This document shows, one piece after another, positions 26,334-39,045 of a stretch of DNA of 64,000 nt. Every line of letters starts with the position of its first letter. Position 1 is the stretch's first letter. The notes under the pieces were generated by a model. That model saw only the letters and a program-made list of their open reading frames with translations. It made no database searches and was not told the origin of the DNA. This DNA comes from Hymenobacter lapidarius (GTDB taxonomy: Bacteria > Bacteroidota > Bacteroidia > Cytophagales > Hymenobacteraceae), in assembly GCF_001816145.1 (NCBI RefSeq), contig NZ_MDZB01000131.1, positions 91,456-155,455 on the forward strand. Direction: 5' to 3'. The position numbers and the translations under genes are program-made.

Positions 26334-26912
26334 CTAAAATTGAACCGTGGGCGCCTTACCTGCACCCGCGTCGGCTTCGAAATAGCCTTTGGGCTGGAAG
26401 CCGAACATGCCCGAAAACAGGTTGTTGGGGAAGCGCTTGGTGAAGGTGTTGTAGTCCTGCACCGAGCCGTTGAAGTTGTCGCGGGCCACGGCAATGCGGT
26501 TTTCGGTGCCTTCAATCTGGGCTTGCAGCTCCTGGAAGTTGGCGTTGGTTTTCAGCTCGGGGTAGTTTTCCGACACAGCCAACAAGCGACCCAGGCCGGC
26601 GGAGAGCTGGCTTTGGGCTTCCTGGAAGCGCTGAATATTTTCGGGCGTGAGCTGGTCGGCGTTGAGCTGCACGCTGGTGGCCTTGGCCCGCGCTTCAATT
26701 ACGGCAGTGAGAGTGGCTTGCTCCTGCTTGGCGGCGCCCTTCACGGTGTTTACCAGGTTGGGAATGAGGTCGGAGCGGCGCTGGTACTGGCTTTGCACCT
26801 GAGCCCATTTGGTTTTCACGTTCTGGTCGCGCTCCACCATGCCGTTGTAGCCGCAGGAAGATTGGGTGAGCAACAGGGCGATGCCCGCGAAATAAAGAAG
26901 AAAGCGTTTCAT
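26334..26912 (-). CDS. LemA family protein
   Basis: This is a 192-residue LemA protein. It has an N-terminal signal with lipobox-like QSSCG (near 20), NGMVERDQNVKTKWAQVQSQYQRRSDLIPNLVNTVKG, and the long helical hairpin of the family (KATSVQLNADQL... YPELKTNANFQELQAQIEGTENRIAVARDNFNGSV) ending in the FGFQPKGYFEAD motif. LemA proteins are membrane-attached helical proteins of unclear function, often with TPM domains. The frame extends far upstream (to 27704), but that part overlaps the opposite-strand nucleotidyltransferase and is not coding. Confidence 0.95.
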   Translation of the reverse strand: MKRFLLYFAGIALLLTQSSCGYNGMVERDQNVKTKWAQVQSQYQRRSDLIPNLVNTVKGAAKQEQATLTAVIEARAKATSVQLNADQLTPENIQRFQEAQSQLSAGLGRLLAVSENYPELKTNANFQELQAQIEGTENRIAVARDNFNGSVQDYNTFTKRFPNNLFSGMFGFQPKGYFEADAGAGKAPTVQF

Positions 26913-27098
26913 GGTGGGGTGGTGTGTGAAGGGGGTTGGGGAAAGAAGCTGCATGTTGTGGCCGCAGAAAACCACAGGCCCGCAAACCGGGTTGGTTCCG
27001 GGCTTGGCGCAAAGTACGTAGCTTGGCCGTAGTAGTTGTAGCTTGCTCCGTAGCCGGACTTGCTCGGCTGTGTCTTTTTCGCTTCCCCCTCTTCGATA

Positions 27099-28100
27099 AT
27101 GAAAGCTGTTATCCCCGTTGCCGGCATTGGTTCGCGCCTCCGCCCCCACACCCACACCCAGCCCAAAAGCCTGGTGCCGGTGGCCGGCAATACCATCCTG
27201 GGTCACATCATCGACCGGCTTCAGGCCGCCGGCCTCACCGAGTTCGTGTTCATTGTGGGGTACCTGGGTGATAAAATTGTGCGCTACGTGCGCCGCCACT
27301 ACCCCGACCTCAACGCCACTTTCGTGGTGCAGGAGCCCCGCGAAGGCATCGGCCACGCCCTGTGGCTGGCCCGCGAGGAGTTCCGCCACGACCCGGACGG
27401 CGTGCTCATCATGCTCGGCGACACCATTGTGGACGTGGACCTGCCCGCCCTGCTGGCCACGCCCGGCTCGGTGCTGGCCGTGAAGGAAGTGAAGACGCCC
27501 AGCATGTTCGGGCTGGTGGAAACCGGCGCCGGCGGCCGCGTGAGCAAGGTGGTGGAGAAGCCCAAAATTCCAAAGTCCAACTTCGCCATGGTGGGCCTCT
27601 ACAAGCTGGCCTACCCCGAAAATTTCGCCAAAGCCCTGGAATGGCTGCGCGAAACCGACGTGCGCACCCACGGCGAATTCCAGCTCACCGACGCCCTCAT
27701 GCACCTCATCGAGGAAGGCGAGGTGATGACCACAGCTTCGGTAGACAACTGGTTTGACTGCGGCCGCAAGGAAACGCTGCTAGAAGCCAACGCCCGCCTG
27801 CTCAACACGGCCGAGTTTCTGGAGCCGCGCGACTACTCCGAGTTTCCGGATGCCGTGATTATTCCGCCGGTCAGCATCGGGCGCGGCTGCCAGATTTCGC
27901 ACTCCATCATTGGCCCCAACGTGGCCATCGGCGACAAAACCATCATCAAAAACTGCATCCTGACCGACTCCATCATCGGCACTTACTCGGAACTAAGCTC
28001 GGCCGTGATGCACGACTGCATCGTGGGTTCCGACGCCTCGTTCCGGGGCATGAACCACTCGCTGAACATCGGGGATAATACGGAGATTGATTATAGCTGA
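27099..28100 (+). CDS. Sugar-1-phosphate nucleotidyltransferase
   Basis: This is a 333-residue nucleotidyltransferase. The N-terminal signature MKAVIPVAGIGSRLRPHTHT contains the G-x-GxR-L-x-P-x-T loop that binds the nucleotide. It also has KSLVPVAGN, IMLGDTIVDVD (metal-binding Asp) and GEFQLTDAL. The C terminus carries left-handed beta-helix hexapeptides (IGRGCQISHSIIGPNVAIG). It resembles long RmlA/GalU-type enzymes making dTDP- or UDP-sugars, as used for surface polysaccharides, but the sugar and nucleotide are not fixed by sequence. The start at 27099 avoids a leader of shadow sequence. Confidence 0.9.
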   Translation: MKAVIPVAGIGSRLRPHTHTQPKSLVPVAGNTILGHIIDRLQAAGLTEFVFIVGYLGDKIVRYVRRHYPDLNATFVVQEPREGIGHALWLAREEFRHDPDGVLIMLGDTIVDVDLPALLATPGSVLAVKEVKTPSMFGLVETGAGGRVSKVVEKPKIPKSNFAMVGLYKLAYPENFAKALEWLRETDVRTHGEFQLTDALMHLIEEGEVMTTASVDNWFDCGRKETLLEANARLLNTAEFLEPRDYSEFPDAVIIPPVSIGRGCQISHSIIGPNVAIGDKTIIKNCILTDSIIGTYSELSSAVMHDCIVGSDASFRGMNHSLNIGDNTEIDYS

Positions 28101-28159
28101 GAAAAGCGGTGCTGGGCAGTCTGTTCGTACTTTTCGGTCTCCAATTCCTTTTGCTGCGT

Positions 28160-29253
28160 ATGATTTTCCGCCGTCTGCTTTTCGCCTGCGCTGTTGCTTT
28201 GCCCGTGCTGGCTTCGGCCCAAACGCCCCTTGGCCAGCCTTCCCTCGATGAATCGAAGGTGCAAATCTGGTGCGCCACAGTGCGGTTTGTGTACGACGAT
28301 GCCGGCCGGCCCAACCTGAAGAGCAGCGTGCGCTGCGAAGGCGGCAATCTTGATGCGCTGGCTGCCAGCATTCGGCCCGATAGCCTGCGCGTATACAGCG
28401 TGCTGTACCAGCCCATTGAAGGCCGGGGCAGCGTTTACCAGGGCAAGAAGGATAACCCGGCGCGGCTCGCGGCCCTCAGCAAAGCCATTATCAGCAAATT
28501 GAAAGGCTCCCCGGCCCGCCGCCGCGACCCCGCCGCATGGCCCGCGTGGAAGCCCTCGAAGCCGCCTTGAACAACTACGTGGTATCGGGCACGCCGCTGG
28601 GCGACGTGAGCGCCGCCATGACGCCCGAAACCGCCGACACCACTGCCACCGGCGCCATGGCTGCCATGGGCCCCGCCGAGGCGGCTGAAGCCCAGGCCGT
28701 GGCCGAGCGGGAAGCCGCCGGCGGGGCCGCGGCCCCTACCGAAACGGCCGGTCCGGGCAACCTGCTCAACCAGTTTGCGGGGCCATTGGCCCTTATTCTG
28801 GGCATTTTGAGCCTGGTGCTATACATCATGCTCCGCGTGACGCTGGGCCAGTGGCGCCGCCAGCAGCGCCGCGAAACCCTCACGGCCAAGCAGGCGGCCC
28901 AGGCCGCGCAAGCCGCCGCCGCCGAAACCAGCGCCGCCGTAGCCGACTCGGTGGCGCGGGTGAAGCGGGCCGAGGCCCTGGTGCTGGCCGCCGTGCCCGC
29001 CGCCAGCGCCGCTGCGCCCGCGCCCACCAACCTCAGCCCGGCGCAGCGCCTGGAAGTGGAACGCCTGGTGAGCCAGCGCGTAGACGAAGAGCTGCACTGG
29101 CTGCGGGCCAATCTGCCCGAGCTGATTGCGGCCGCGGTTGCCGAGCCGGCCGGGCTGGCGCCTGCCCACCCGGATGAGCCCGCCGCGGCAGCTGCGCCAT
29201 CGGAAAACAGTGGGCCAACCAAGCCCATTGCCGATGACGTGCAAATGGGTTAA
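28160..29253 (+). pseudogene. Periplasmic/membrane protein of unknown function, frameshifted
   Basis: The first frame starts MIFRRLLFACAVALPVLASA (signal peptide) and runs about 125 residues in good coding style (KVQIWCATVRFVYDDAGRPN). Near 28505-28536, in an all-G/C stretch, the frame is lost. The downstream frame continues MARVEALEAALNNYVV, then a helix (LALILGILSLVLYIMLRV, near 28790-28840), an Ala-rich coiled tail with ARVKRAEALV and an acidic, proline-rich end. The joined protein would be about 364 residues: a periplasmic domain, one helix, and a long cytoplasmic coil. No family was recognised. The first frame alone ends at 28570. Confidence 0.65.
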
Positions 29254-29333
29254 CTTCCGTAAGTGCTGATGCCGAAGGCTATTGTTCTACTGCGGGTTGC
29301 TGGCCCAATCGGCTTTACTTCCGTCCATATCAT

Positions 29334-31565
<2,232 letters not shown>

Positions 31566-31648
31566 CGCTAAGAGCAGTGCAGGCGTAGCATCTTACTTCC
31601 CGGCGTTTGCGTCTTTCTGAAAGTCATACACCCGTCATCGTTCAACGA

Positions 31649-31676
31649 CAGGACGCAAAATGTTGCGTCTCTACAT
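31649..31676. repeat. GACGCA/TGCGTC palindrome
   Basis: GACGCAAAATGTTGCGTC is a 6-bp stem with a 6-base loop after the prolyl oligopeptidase gene. It resembles a palindrome that I recall as common in Hymenobacter and other genomes (GACGCAAAATnTTGCGTC type); I could not verify copy number here. Confidence 0.45.
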
Positions 31677-31739
31677 CCCGCACACTAACTGGGGATTGGC
31701 TCTGGATTGGTTTCGCCTCACCTTTTTCGCTTTCTACCC

Positions 31740-32255
31740 ATGCTGAATCTACTTTGGTCACTTCCAAATGTACTGGTGCTGCTGAGCATCCTCTACATCT
31801 TCCTTCAGGCAGCCAAGCTGCTCAGGCAACACGTTGGCGTAGGGGCCGCGCTGTTTTTTGGGTTCGGCCTGTTGCTGATTGGCTGTAGCAAATCGGGAAC
31901 GGGCACTCCGAATACCGGGGCGGCCAATTTGTTAACCACAGTACCTTCAAATGCGCCATTTGCTAACGCTTCTGCCTTAAAGCAGGTAGCGCTGGGCGGT
32001 AGCAACCAACTCTTTCTGCGGGCCGATTACTACACCGAAAACGGCCGCATCACCAAACCGCGAGGGCTTTATGCAGGGGTGTCTGGGTTTATGCTGGGCC
32101 ATACCTGGCAACCAGTGACCGGATTCCTGGAAAAACGTGGCAACCAGTTGCACTACACGGCAATCATTAATCACCATTGGAGCTTACTTGGGGTGCGCGT
32201 GTTCACCCAAAGTGGGGAGCTTTTCGAGGGCGTAATGCCTCCAGCCAAGAACTGA
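31740..32255 (+). CDS. Hypothetical membrane protein
   Basis: This 171-residue protein has two hydrophobic stretches near the N terminus (LLWSLPNVLVLLSILYIFL and VGAALFFGFGLLLIGC). The second ends in a Cys in LLIGCSKS, which may be a lipobox but follows an earlier helix. The rest (about 55-171) is strand-rich (NQLFLRADYYTENGRI, YAGVSGFMLGHTWQPV). No domain was recognised. A terminator follows it, so it is probably expressed as a single gene. Whether it is a lipoprotein or a two-helix membrane protein is open. Confidence 0.65.
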   Translation: MLNLLWSLPNVLVLLSILYIFLQAAKLLRQHVGVGAALFFGFGLLLIGCSKSGTGTPNTGAANLLTTVPSNAPFANASALKQVALGGSNQLFLRADYYTENGRITKPRGLYAGVSGFMLGHTWQPVTGFLEKRGNQLHYTAIINHHWSLLGVRVFTQSGELFEGVMPPAKN

Positions 32256-32272
32256 GCACAGGCCGCATCTCA

Positions 32273-32310
32273 TAAAAAAACCGCCTAGCGTAATGCCAGG
32301 CGGTTTTTTT
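32273..32310. terminator. Bidirectional terminator
   Basis: CCGCCT (32281-32286) pairs with AGGCGG (32298-32303), flanked by seven A and seven T bases, between the convergent 31740 gene and ahcY. Confidence 0.85.
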
Positions 32311-32329
32311 ATTATCTATCCAAGACGGC

Positions 32330-33649
<1,320 letters not shown>

Positions 33650-33683
33650 GATAGAATTATATTGTTGATTCGCGTTTCAACCG

Positions 33684-33691
33684 CAAAGATA
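33684..33691 (-). promoter_or_regulatory. ahcY promoter, -7 element
   Basis: TATCTTTG on the minus strand matches TAnnTTTG, about 35 bases before the ahcY ATG. Confidence 0.55.
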
Positions 33692-33712
33692 CTTGATTTG
33701 TTCGCCATTGGG

Positions 33713-33748
33713 CATAAAAAAACCCGCGTCTTGTAACGCAGGCTTTTC
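33713..33748 (-). terminator. Terminator of the DUF4397 gene
   Basis: On the minus strand GCCTGCGT and ACGCGGG form an imperfect stem followed by seven T bases. Confidence 0.65.
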
Positions 33749-33780
33749 ATGCGACAAACGCCGAAGCGTTAGACAGCCAG

Positions 33781-34542
33781 TTAGTTGTGCTGGAGGATGA
33801 CGGCCTGGGGCTGCTGGGCGGCAGGAACGGCGCCACCGGCAATACCGCGCAGCACGATGCTGTATATTTTTCCTGCTTCGTAGTTTTTGGTGCCCGTTCC
33901 GGTACCCGAGCCATCGCCCACAGCCAGCACCTGCGTACGGGGACCCGCAGGGGTTGCCCCGGCAGCAGTAACCGTCAGGTTAATGGTACCAGCCGTCAGG
34001 GTCCGGAAACCGGAGGCGGCTCCAAAGGCAACGTCTCCACTCACGTCGGTGCCATTGGCGCCGGGCACGGGGTTGGGCACCGTGAGCTGCACCGGGCTGG
34101 GGGCTCCCACTGCCAGGTGCACCACCCGCACCTTCACCGTGCCCGTAGCCGGGGCCGTGAGGTCGTCAGACACAGTGAGCAGCGCCGCGCTGCCAATGGT
34201 GCCCGTGGGCGAAAATGCGAACACTGAATAGTTCTGGTTTTTGGCTACCGTGATGGCCTGGCTGGCCACGGCCTGTGAGCCGTTGTTGATGCGAAGTGTG
34301 GGGGTGCCGGCGTTTACGTCGAGGTAGGCCGTGGCTTGGCCGTAGTTGAGCTGGCCCACCTGCTGGTCGGCGATAAAGGCAGTGATTTGGGTATTGGCAG
34401 CGGCAGCGGAGTGCGAAATGAGCACCTTGCCGCGGTCAGGTGCCGGCGCAGCGGGCTCGTCTTCTTTGCTGCAAGCAGCGAGTAGCAGGGTGGCAGGCAG
34501 CAAAGCCTGAATGGCGCGGCGAAGAAAGAGTGTTGTTGCCAT
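33781..34542 (-). CDS. DUF4397 domain lipoprotein
   Basis: This 253-residue protein has a lipobox (LPATLLLAAC, Cys near 23) followed by a DUF4397 domain. The domain includes KVLISHSAAAANTQITAFIADQ, LNYGQATAYLDVNAGTPTLRI and KVRVVHLAVGAPSPVQL. These immunoglobulin-like lipoproteins are common in Bacteroidota and lack a known role; they probably sit on the periplasmic or outer side of the outer membrane. The protein contains at least two repeats of the DUF4397 module. It is expressed alone, with a terminator. Confidence 0.88.
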   Translation of the reverse strand: MATTLFLRRAIQALLPATLLLAACSKEDEPAAPAPDRGKVLISHSAAAANTQITAFIADQQVGQLNYGQATAYLDVNAGTPTLRINNGSQAVASQAITVAKNQNYSVFAFSPTGTIGSAALLTVSDDLTAPATGTVKVRVVHLAVGAPSPVQLTVPNPVPGANGTDVSGDVAFGAASGFRTLTAGTINLTVTAAGATPAGPRTQVLAVGDGSGTGTGTKNYEAGKIYSIVLRGIAGGAVPAAQQPQAVILQHN

Positions 34543-34684
34543 AGGAATTGAATAGGTTAGAGATGAAGTGCGCCGCCTGAAAACACCAGCCGACTTGGCC
34601 TGAACGTGCGACGCAACTTGTTTGTTGAGTCGCTGTTTATAAAAAATTGGGCTGCTCCAGGGATTCCTGCTCGTAGTGCTTTCC

Positions 34685-34692
34685 TATCTTTG
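34685..34692 (+). promoter_or_regulatory. Promoter -7 element of the 34697 gene
   Basis: TATCTTTG matches TAnnTTTG and ends 4 bases before the ATG, again predicting a leaderless mRNA. Confidence 0.6.
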
Positions 34693-34696
34693 TTGT

Positions 34697-35308
34697 ATGC
34701 AGAAAATTAACCAGCTAGCGGCCTCACAATGGCGGCTACGCGGCTTGGCTACCGTGGCCCTATCGGGCGGTCTGTTTGGTGCCGCACTGGCCCAAACGGC
34801 CCCCAATACCATTCGGCTACATCCCGACGATGCCGAGCGGGGCCTTAATGGTCCGCAGCACAACTTCGACTTTCTGCCCCCCGGCAAAAGCGGGGACCAG
34901 TACCAGTCGGCTGGCTTCTTCGGCCAAAAGCTGCGGCCGTTTCTGGCTGGCAACGAGGAGGCCCTTGACCACTTAAACGACTATCGCCGCCAAAAAACCC
35001 TCTATCTGGCCGACCGTATGCTGGCCGTGGGTTCGTTTGCCGTCTACGGCCAGCAGATTTTTGCCAACGGCGACCGGCAGTATTTCAACAACACCCAAAA
35101 AGCAGCTATTGCCGTCTTTGCCACCAGCGTGCTGGCCACGGTGTTCATCAACCGCAATACCAACAAGCACCTGCAGCGCGCCGTGACGGCTTACAATGCT
35201 GATGTGGCGCACATGTCGCTGTGGCCGCGCCTGCGGCCTTCCTCCTTCGGCTTGAGCGCCGCGTCCACGGGGCAGCCCCTGCTGGCCGTGCGCTGGCTGG
35301 TGCGCTAA
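34697..35308 (+). CDS. Hypothetical secreted protein
   Basis: This 203-residue protein starts MQKINQLAASQWRLRGLATVAL with a signal peptide cleaved near LAQTAP. The mature part begins NTIRLHPDDAERGLNGPQH, then has one possible helix (TQKAAIAVFATSVLATVFINR, near 135-155). No domain was recognised. It ends 29 bases before the methyltransferase start. The start is fixed by the promoter element four bases upstream; an in-frame start at 34676 would lie within that element. Confidence 0.7.
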   Translation: MQKINQLAASQWRLRGLATVALSGGLFGAALAQTAPNTIRLHPDDAERGLNGPQHNFDFLPPGKSGDQYQSAGFFGQKLRPFLAGNEEALDHLNDYRRQKTLYLADRMLAVGSFAVYGQQIFANGDRQYFNNTQKAAIAVFATSVLATVFINRNTNKHLQRAVTAYNADVAHMSLWPRLRPSSFGLSAASTGQPLLAVRWLVR

Positions 35309-35337
35309 CCGTTGGTTTTTTCCGTATAAGTTCTTCC

Positions 35338-36582
35338 ATGGACTACCCCTTGCCCGAAGCGGCCAGGCGCTACGTTGCCGCGCACCTGCACGACGACCCC
35401 GCGCACCTCGCCCTTCAAGCCCGCCGCCATCCTGGTTTGCCCGTGCCCGAGCTGGTACGCCAGATTCAGGCCCGCCAGAAAGCCCGCGCCAAGCTGCCCG
35501 CCTGGGCCGACAACGCCGACCTTATTTTCCCGCCAGCACTATCTGTCGAGCAAGCGTCGTCGGCTCGCACCGCGGCTTTTAAGGCCGGGTTAGTGGAGGG
35601 CCAGCGGCTGGCCGACCTCACCGGCGGTTTTGGCGCCGACACGGCCCACTTTGCGGCCCGCGTCGCGCAGGTCGACTACGTGGAGCGCGACCCGAAGCTG
35701 GTCCAAATTGTGGCTTATAACATGGCGCAGCTCGGTGTTGCCAACGTGACGGTCCACGCCGCCGATGCCGTGGCGTTCCTAAAAAGTACGCCCCATCACT
35801 ACGATTGGCTGTACCTCGACCCGGCCCGGCGAGACACGGCCGCCCGCAAGATTTTCTTGCTACGCGACTGCGAGCCCGATGTGGTAAAGCTGTTGCCGCT
35901 GCTGCTTCACAAAGCCGACAAGGTCTTGCTGAAGACTTCGCCCATGCTCGATATTGAGCACGCCGTGCTGGGCCTGGGGCACGTACGCCGGCTGTGGGTG
36001 CTGGCTGTGGACAACGAGGTAAAGGAAGTCCTCTACGAATTGGGCCAGGAGCCCGCCATCGACCCCGAACGCCATGCCCTCAACCTGCGGCGGGACGGCA
36101 CTCAGCAGGAATTCCGCCTCAACCGCGCCCGCGAAGCCCGCGCCACGCCCCGCTACGCTGAGGCGCAGCAGTTTCTCTACGAGCCCAATGCCGCCGTGCT
36201 CAAAGCCGGGGCTTTCCGGAGCATTGGCACGGCCTTCGAGCTCCTGAAACTGCACCAGCACAGTCACCTGTACACGTCCGATGTGCTGCGGGCTGATTTT
36301 CCGGGGCGCATTTTCAGGGTTCTCGCCACCGAAAAAGCCGATGGCACTACCCTCAAGGCTTATTTGGGCCCTGAGGCCCGGGCGCACGTCACCACCCGCA
36401 ATTTTCCCGATTCAGTGGCTGATTTCCGGCGCCGAACCGGGATACGGGAAGGCGGGGATATTTACCTGTTTGCCACCACCGACTTGCGCGGCCGGCTGGT
36501 GGTGCTGGTATGCGAAAAAATCGTCATTAGCGCTTCCACAACCGAGTCGTCGGTTGATGCTGAGCGGAAGCCGCTCGGCTAA
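35338..36582 (+). CDS. Class I SAM-dependent methyltransferase with THUMP-like C-terminal domain
   Basis: This is a 414-residue cytoplasmic enzyme. Residues 1-80 are helical (DYPLPEAARRYVAAHLHDD; VPELVRQIQARQKARAKLPAW). The Rossmann core has the SAM-binding motif LADLTGGFGADTAHFA (near 93-108), YVERDPKLVQI and LDPARRD (near 161). A C-terminal THUMP-like domain (about 295-395, ATEKADGTTLKAYLGPEARAHVT) suggests an RNA substrate. The last ~20 codons (VDAERKPLG) resemble part of the interspersed repeat. The substrate is unknown; the neighbouring metK and ahcY are functional partners of any such enzyme. Confidence 0.85.
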   Translation: MDYPLPEAARRYVAAHLHDDPAHLALQARRHPGLPVPELVRQIQARQKARAKLPAWADNADLIFPPALSVEQASSARTAAFKAGLVEGQRLADLTGGFGADTAHFAARVAQVDYVERDPKLVQIVAYNMAQLGVANVTVHAADAVAFLKSTPHHYDWLYLDPARRDTAARKIFLLRDCEPDVVKLLPLLLHKADKVLLKTSPMLDIEHAVLGLGHVRRLWVLAVDNEVKEVLYELGQEPAIDPERHALNLRRDGTQQEFRLNRAREARATPRYAEAQQFLYEPNAAVLKAGAFRSIGTAFELLKLHQHSHLYTSDVLRADFPGRIFRVLATEKADGTTLKAYLGPEARAHVTTRNFPDSVADFRRRTGIREGGDIYLFATTDLRGRLVVLVCEKIVISASTTESSVDAERKPLG

Positions 36583-36680
36583 TAATTTGGCACACTGCGG
36601 CGTGAAATCGGCCACGGCCCCAAACGCTGCGTAATACAAAACAGCGCCCCATTATTGAGCCGGTCACAAATACTTATACG

Positions 36681-37415
36681 ATGCGTTTTAAAGACAAAGT
36701 GTGCCTGGTTACGGGCGGAACCTCCGGCATTGGCCGGGCTACCTGCGTACGCCTAGGCGCCGAAGGTGCCAAGGTCATTGTGCTGGGCCGAGATGCTGTT
36801 GACGGTGCAATAACCGTGAAAACCATCAAAATGGGAGGTGGGCACGCTGTGTTTATGGCCTGCGACCTGGCCAAGCCCCGCGCCATCACCGCCACCGTCA
36901 ACAAAGTAGTGGCCAAGTACAACCGGATAGATGTGCTGGTATGCGACGCCGCCATGATGACCTTTGAGCCCCTGATAGAACTCCCCCTGCCCAAGTGGGA
37001 CCTGCTCATGCAAGTGAACCTGCGTTCGCTGGCTCAGCTCACACAATTGTGTTTGCCACATATGCCCGCGGGCAGCTCCATCGTAGCCATCAGTTCCGTC
37101 CACGCCCAACAAACCACCGCCAACGTAGTGCCCTACGCCACCAGCAAAGGCGCCATGGAAGCCTTTGTGCGCGGCATGAGCCTGGAACTGGACTTCCGCC
37201 AGACCCGCATCAACGCCGTGGCACCCGGCGCCGTGGATACTCCCATGCTCTGGGGCAACCCCAATGTGAAAAGCGGCGCCGAGCAAATCGACAAAGCCAC
37301 CGTGGGCCAACCCGAAGAGCTGGCCGCCGCCATTGCCTTCATGGCTTCCTCAGAAGCCAGTTTCATTCACGGCACCACGCTGGCCGTGGATGGGGGCCGG
37401 CTGGCGCAGCTGTAG
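36681..37415 (+). CDS. SDR family oxidoreductase
   Basis: This is a 244-residue short-chain dehydrogenase. NAD(P) is bound at TGGTSGIGRA (near 10-19); catalytic residues are Ser in AISSVHAQ (near 138), and Tyr and Lys in YATSKGAME (near 152-156). GAVDTPMLWGNP and IHGTTLAVDGG near the end are standard. The family reduces or oxidises many alcohols and ketones, so the substrate is open. It is expressed alone or with an unseen promoter; a hairpin at 37491-37514 follows. Confidence 0.93.
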   Translation: MRFKDKVCLVTGGTSGIGRATCVRLGAEGAKVIVLGRDAVDGAITVKTIKMGGGHAVFMACDLAKPRAITATVNKVVAKYNRIDVLVCDAAMMTFEPLIELPLPKWDLLMQVNLRSLAQLTQLCLPHMPAGSSIVAISSVHAQQTTANVVPYATSKGAMEAFVRGMSLELDFRQTRINAVAPGAVDTPMLWGNPNVKSGAEQIDKATVGQPEELAAAIAFMASSEASFIHGTTLAVDGGRLAQL

Positions 37416-37489
37416 GGCACTTTACCGTGGTCGAGCCGTCTGGCCGCTTGTACTTTTCTCACCGAAAACGTTGTCCATAATTACTGAGT

Positions 37490-37565
37490 GGCGAATAACC
37501 AGACCCTGATTATTCGGGATTCAAGGAAGCATTGGTTGGGACGCCACGTGAGTGAGGCGCCCATC
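37490..37565. other. Hairpins between SDR and metK genes
   Basis: CGAATAA pairs with TTATTCG (about 37490-37514), and TGGGACGCC pairs with GGCGCCCA apart from one mismatch (37536-37564). The first may be the 3' end of the SDR mRNA. No riboswitch consensus was recognised. Confidence 0.45.
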
Positions 37566-37601
37566 GGTACACTTCACCGTAATCGATGCCTCAGATTTCC
37601 G

Positions 37602-37609
37602 TAGTTTTG
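37602..37609 (+). promoter_or_regulatory. metK promoter, -7 element
   Basis: TAGTTTTG matches TAnnTTTG, about 77 bases before the metK ATG. Confidence 0.5.
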
Positions 37610-37612
37610 CAT

Positions 37613-37646
37613 GGCCTTAGCCCACTTATTAGCTGGCTCATAAGGC
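37613..37646 (+). promoter_or_regulatory. Hairpin in the metK leader
   Basis: GGCCTTA (37613-37619) pairs perfectly with TAAGGCC (37640-37646), with an inner GCC/GGC. It would lie at the start of the metK mRNA, followed by a pyrimidine-rich tract. A regulatory role is possible but unproven; it does not match a known SAM riboswitch that I recognise. Confidence 0.45.
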
Positions 37647-37685
37647 CCTCTTGCTTTTCCTTTTTTGTTCTTAGCCGCGCATTCA

Positions 37686-38948
37686 ATGCCCTATCTGTTC
37701 ACTTCCGAATCGGTTTCGGAAGGCCATCCCGATAAAGTCGCCGACCAGATTTCCGACGCCATTCTCGACGAATACCTCCGCCAGGACCCCACGGCCAAAG
37801 TAGCTTGTGAAACGCTCGTAACCACCGACTTTGCGCTTGTTGCCGGCGAGATTAAGTCCACGGCCCACGTTGATGCCGAACCCATCATTCGCGAAACCAT
37901 TCGCCGCATTGGGTACAACAAACCCGAATACCTGTTCAACGCCGACACCTGCGAGGTGATGAACCGCCTGCACGAGCAGTCGCCCGACATCAACCAGGGC
38001 GTAGAGCGCGCCAAGGACGAAGACCAAGGCGCCGGCGACCAGGGCATGATGTTTGGCTACGCCAGTCACGAGACGGCCAACTACATGCCGCTGGCCCTCG
38101 ACCTGTCTCACCGCTTGCTCCAGGAGTTGGCCGCCATTCGCCGCGAGGGCCGGGAGATGCCCTACCTGCGGCCCGACGCCAAGAGCCAAGTCACCATCCG
38201 GTACTCCGACGACCACCTCCCGGAAGCTATCGATACCATCGTCATCAGCACGCAGCATGACGAGTTCGACCCCTCGGAGAGTGCGATGCTGGACCGCATC
38301 AAAGCCGACGTGCTGGCTACGCTCATCCCGCGCGTGAAAGCAGGCCTGAGCGCCGATGCCCAAGCCCTGTTTACCGACGGTATCACTTACCACATCAATC
38401 CCACCGGCAAGTTTGTCATCGGTGGTCCCCACGGCGATTCAGGACTCACCGGCCGCAAAATCATCGTAGACACCTACGGCGGCAAGGGCGCCCACGGCGG
38501 CGGCGCCTTCTCCGGCAAAGACTCCTCCAAGGTAGACCGCTCGGCCGCTTACGCTGCCCGGCACATCGCCAAAAACCTGGTAGCCGCCGGCGTGGCCGAA
38601 CAGGTCCTCGTGCAGGTAGCCTACGCCATCGGCGTGGCCCAGCCCGTGGGCGTGTTCGTGACCACCTACGGCACTACGAAAGCCAAAGGCAGCAACGGGG
38701 CCACCCTCACCGACGGTGAAATTGCCGAGAAAGTGAATAAGCTGTTCGACCTGCGCCCCTATGCCATTGTGCAGCGATTCGGCCTCCAGAACCCCATTTT
38801 TGCTCAGACGGCTGCTTACGGCCACATGGGCCGCCAGCCCGGCACGGTGCAGGCAACCATGAAGGACGGAAGCGTGAAGACTTTCGAAACCTTTACCTGG
38901 GAAAAGCTGGACTACGTAGCCAAAATTAAAACCGAATTTGCGTTATAA
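37686..38948 (+). CDS. metK: S-adenosylmethionine synthase
   Basis: This 420-residue enzyme joins ATP and methionine to give SAM. It opens with [21 protein letters not shown] (His for ATP and metal), and has the hexapeptide-like [12 protein letters not shown] (near 120), the flexible loop with DAKSQVTI, and [19 protein letters not shown] (near 275-293). The longer frame from 37665 adds an improbable MFLAAHS. The leader carries a hairpin. With ahcY it forms part of the methyl cycle. The family is normally 380-430 residues, so length is as expected. Confidence 0.98.
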   Translation: MPYLFTSESVSEGHPDKVADQISDAILDEYLRQDPTAKVACETLVTTDFALVAGEIKSTAHVDAEPIIRETIRRIGYNKPEYLFNADTCEVMNRLHEQSPDINQGVERAKDEDQGAGDQGMMFGYASHETANYMPLALDLSHRLLQELAAIRREGREMPYLRPDAKSQVTIRYSDDHLPEAIDTIVISTQHDEFDPSESAMLDRIKADVLATLIPRVKAGLSADAQALFTDGITYHINPTGKFVIGGPHGDSGLTGRKIIVDTYGGKGAHGGGAFSGKDSSKVDRSAAYAARHIAKNLVAAGVAEQVLVQVAYAIGVAQPVGVFVTTYGTTKAKGSNGATLTDGEIAEKVNKLFDLRPYAIVQRFGLQNPIFAQTAAYGHMGRQPGTVQATMKDGSVKTFETFTWEKLDYVAKIKTEFAL

Positions 38949-38979
38949 TCCTGGTGCCTTAGTGGCACAAAGCCACAAG

Positions 38980-39016
38980 AAAAGCCCCGTTTGCTGACTA
39001 GCAAACGGGGCTTTTT
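38980..39016. terminator. Terminator between metK and hpf
   Basis: AAAAGCCCCGTTTGCT pairs perfectly with AGCAAACGGGGCTTTT around a GACT loop. It works for metK and, on the other strand, hpf. Confidence 0.93.
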
Positions 39017-39045
39017 ATTGATTCAAGCGAGGGCTTGTGTGAGAA

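Noticed and set aside
37490..37685. A SAM riboswitch before metK
   Set aside because: Hairpins are present, but none matches a SAM riboswitch core that I recognise; only a leader hairpin was kept.
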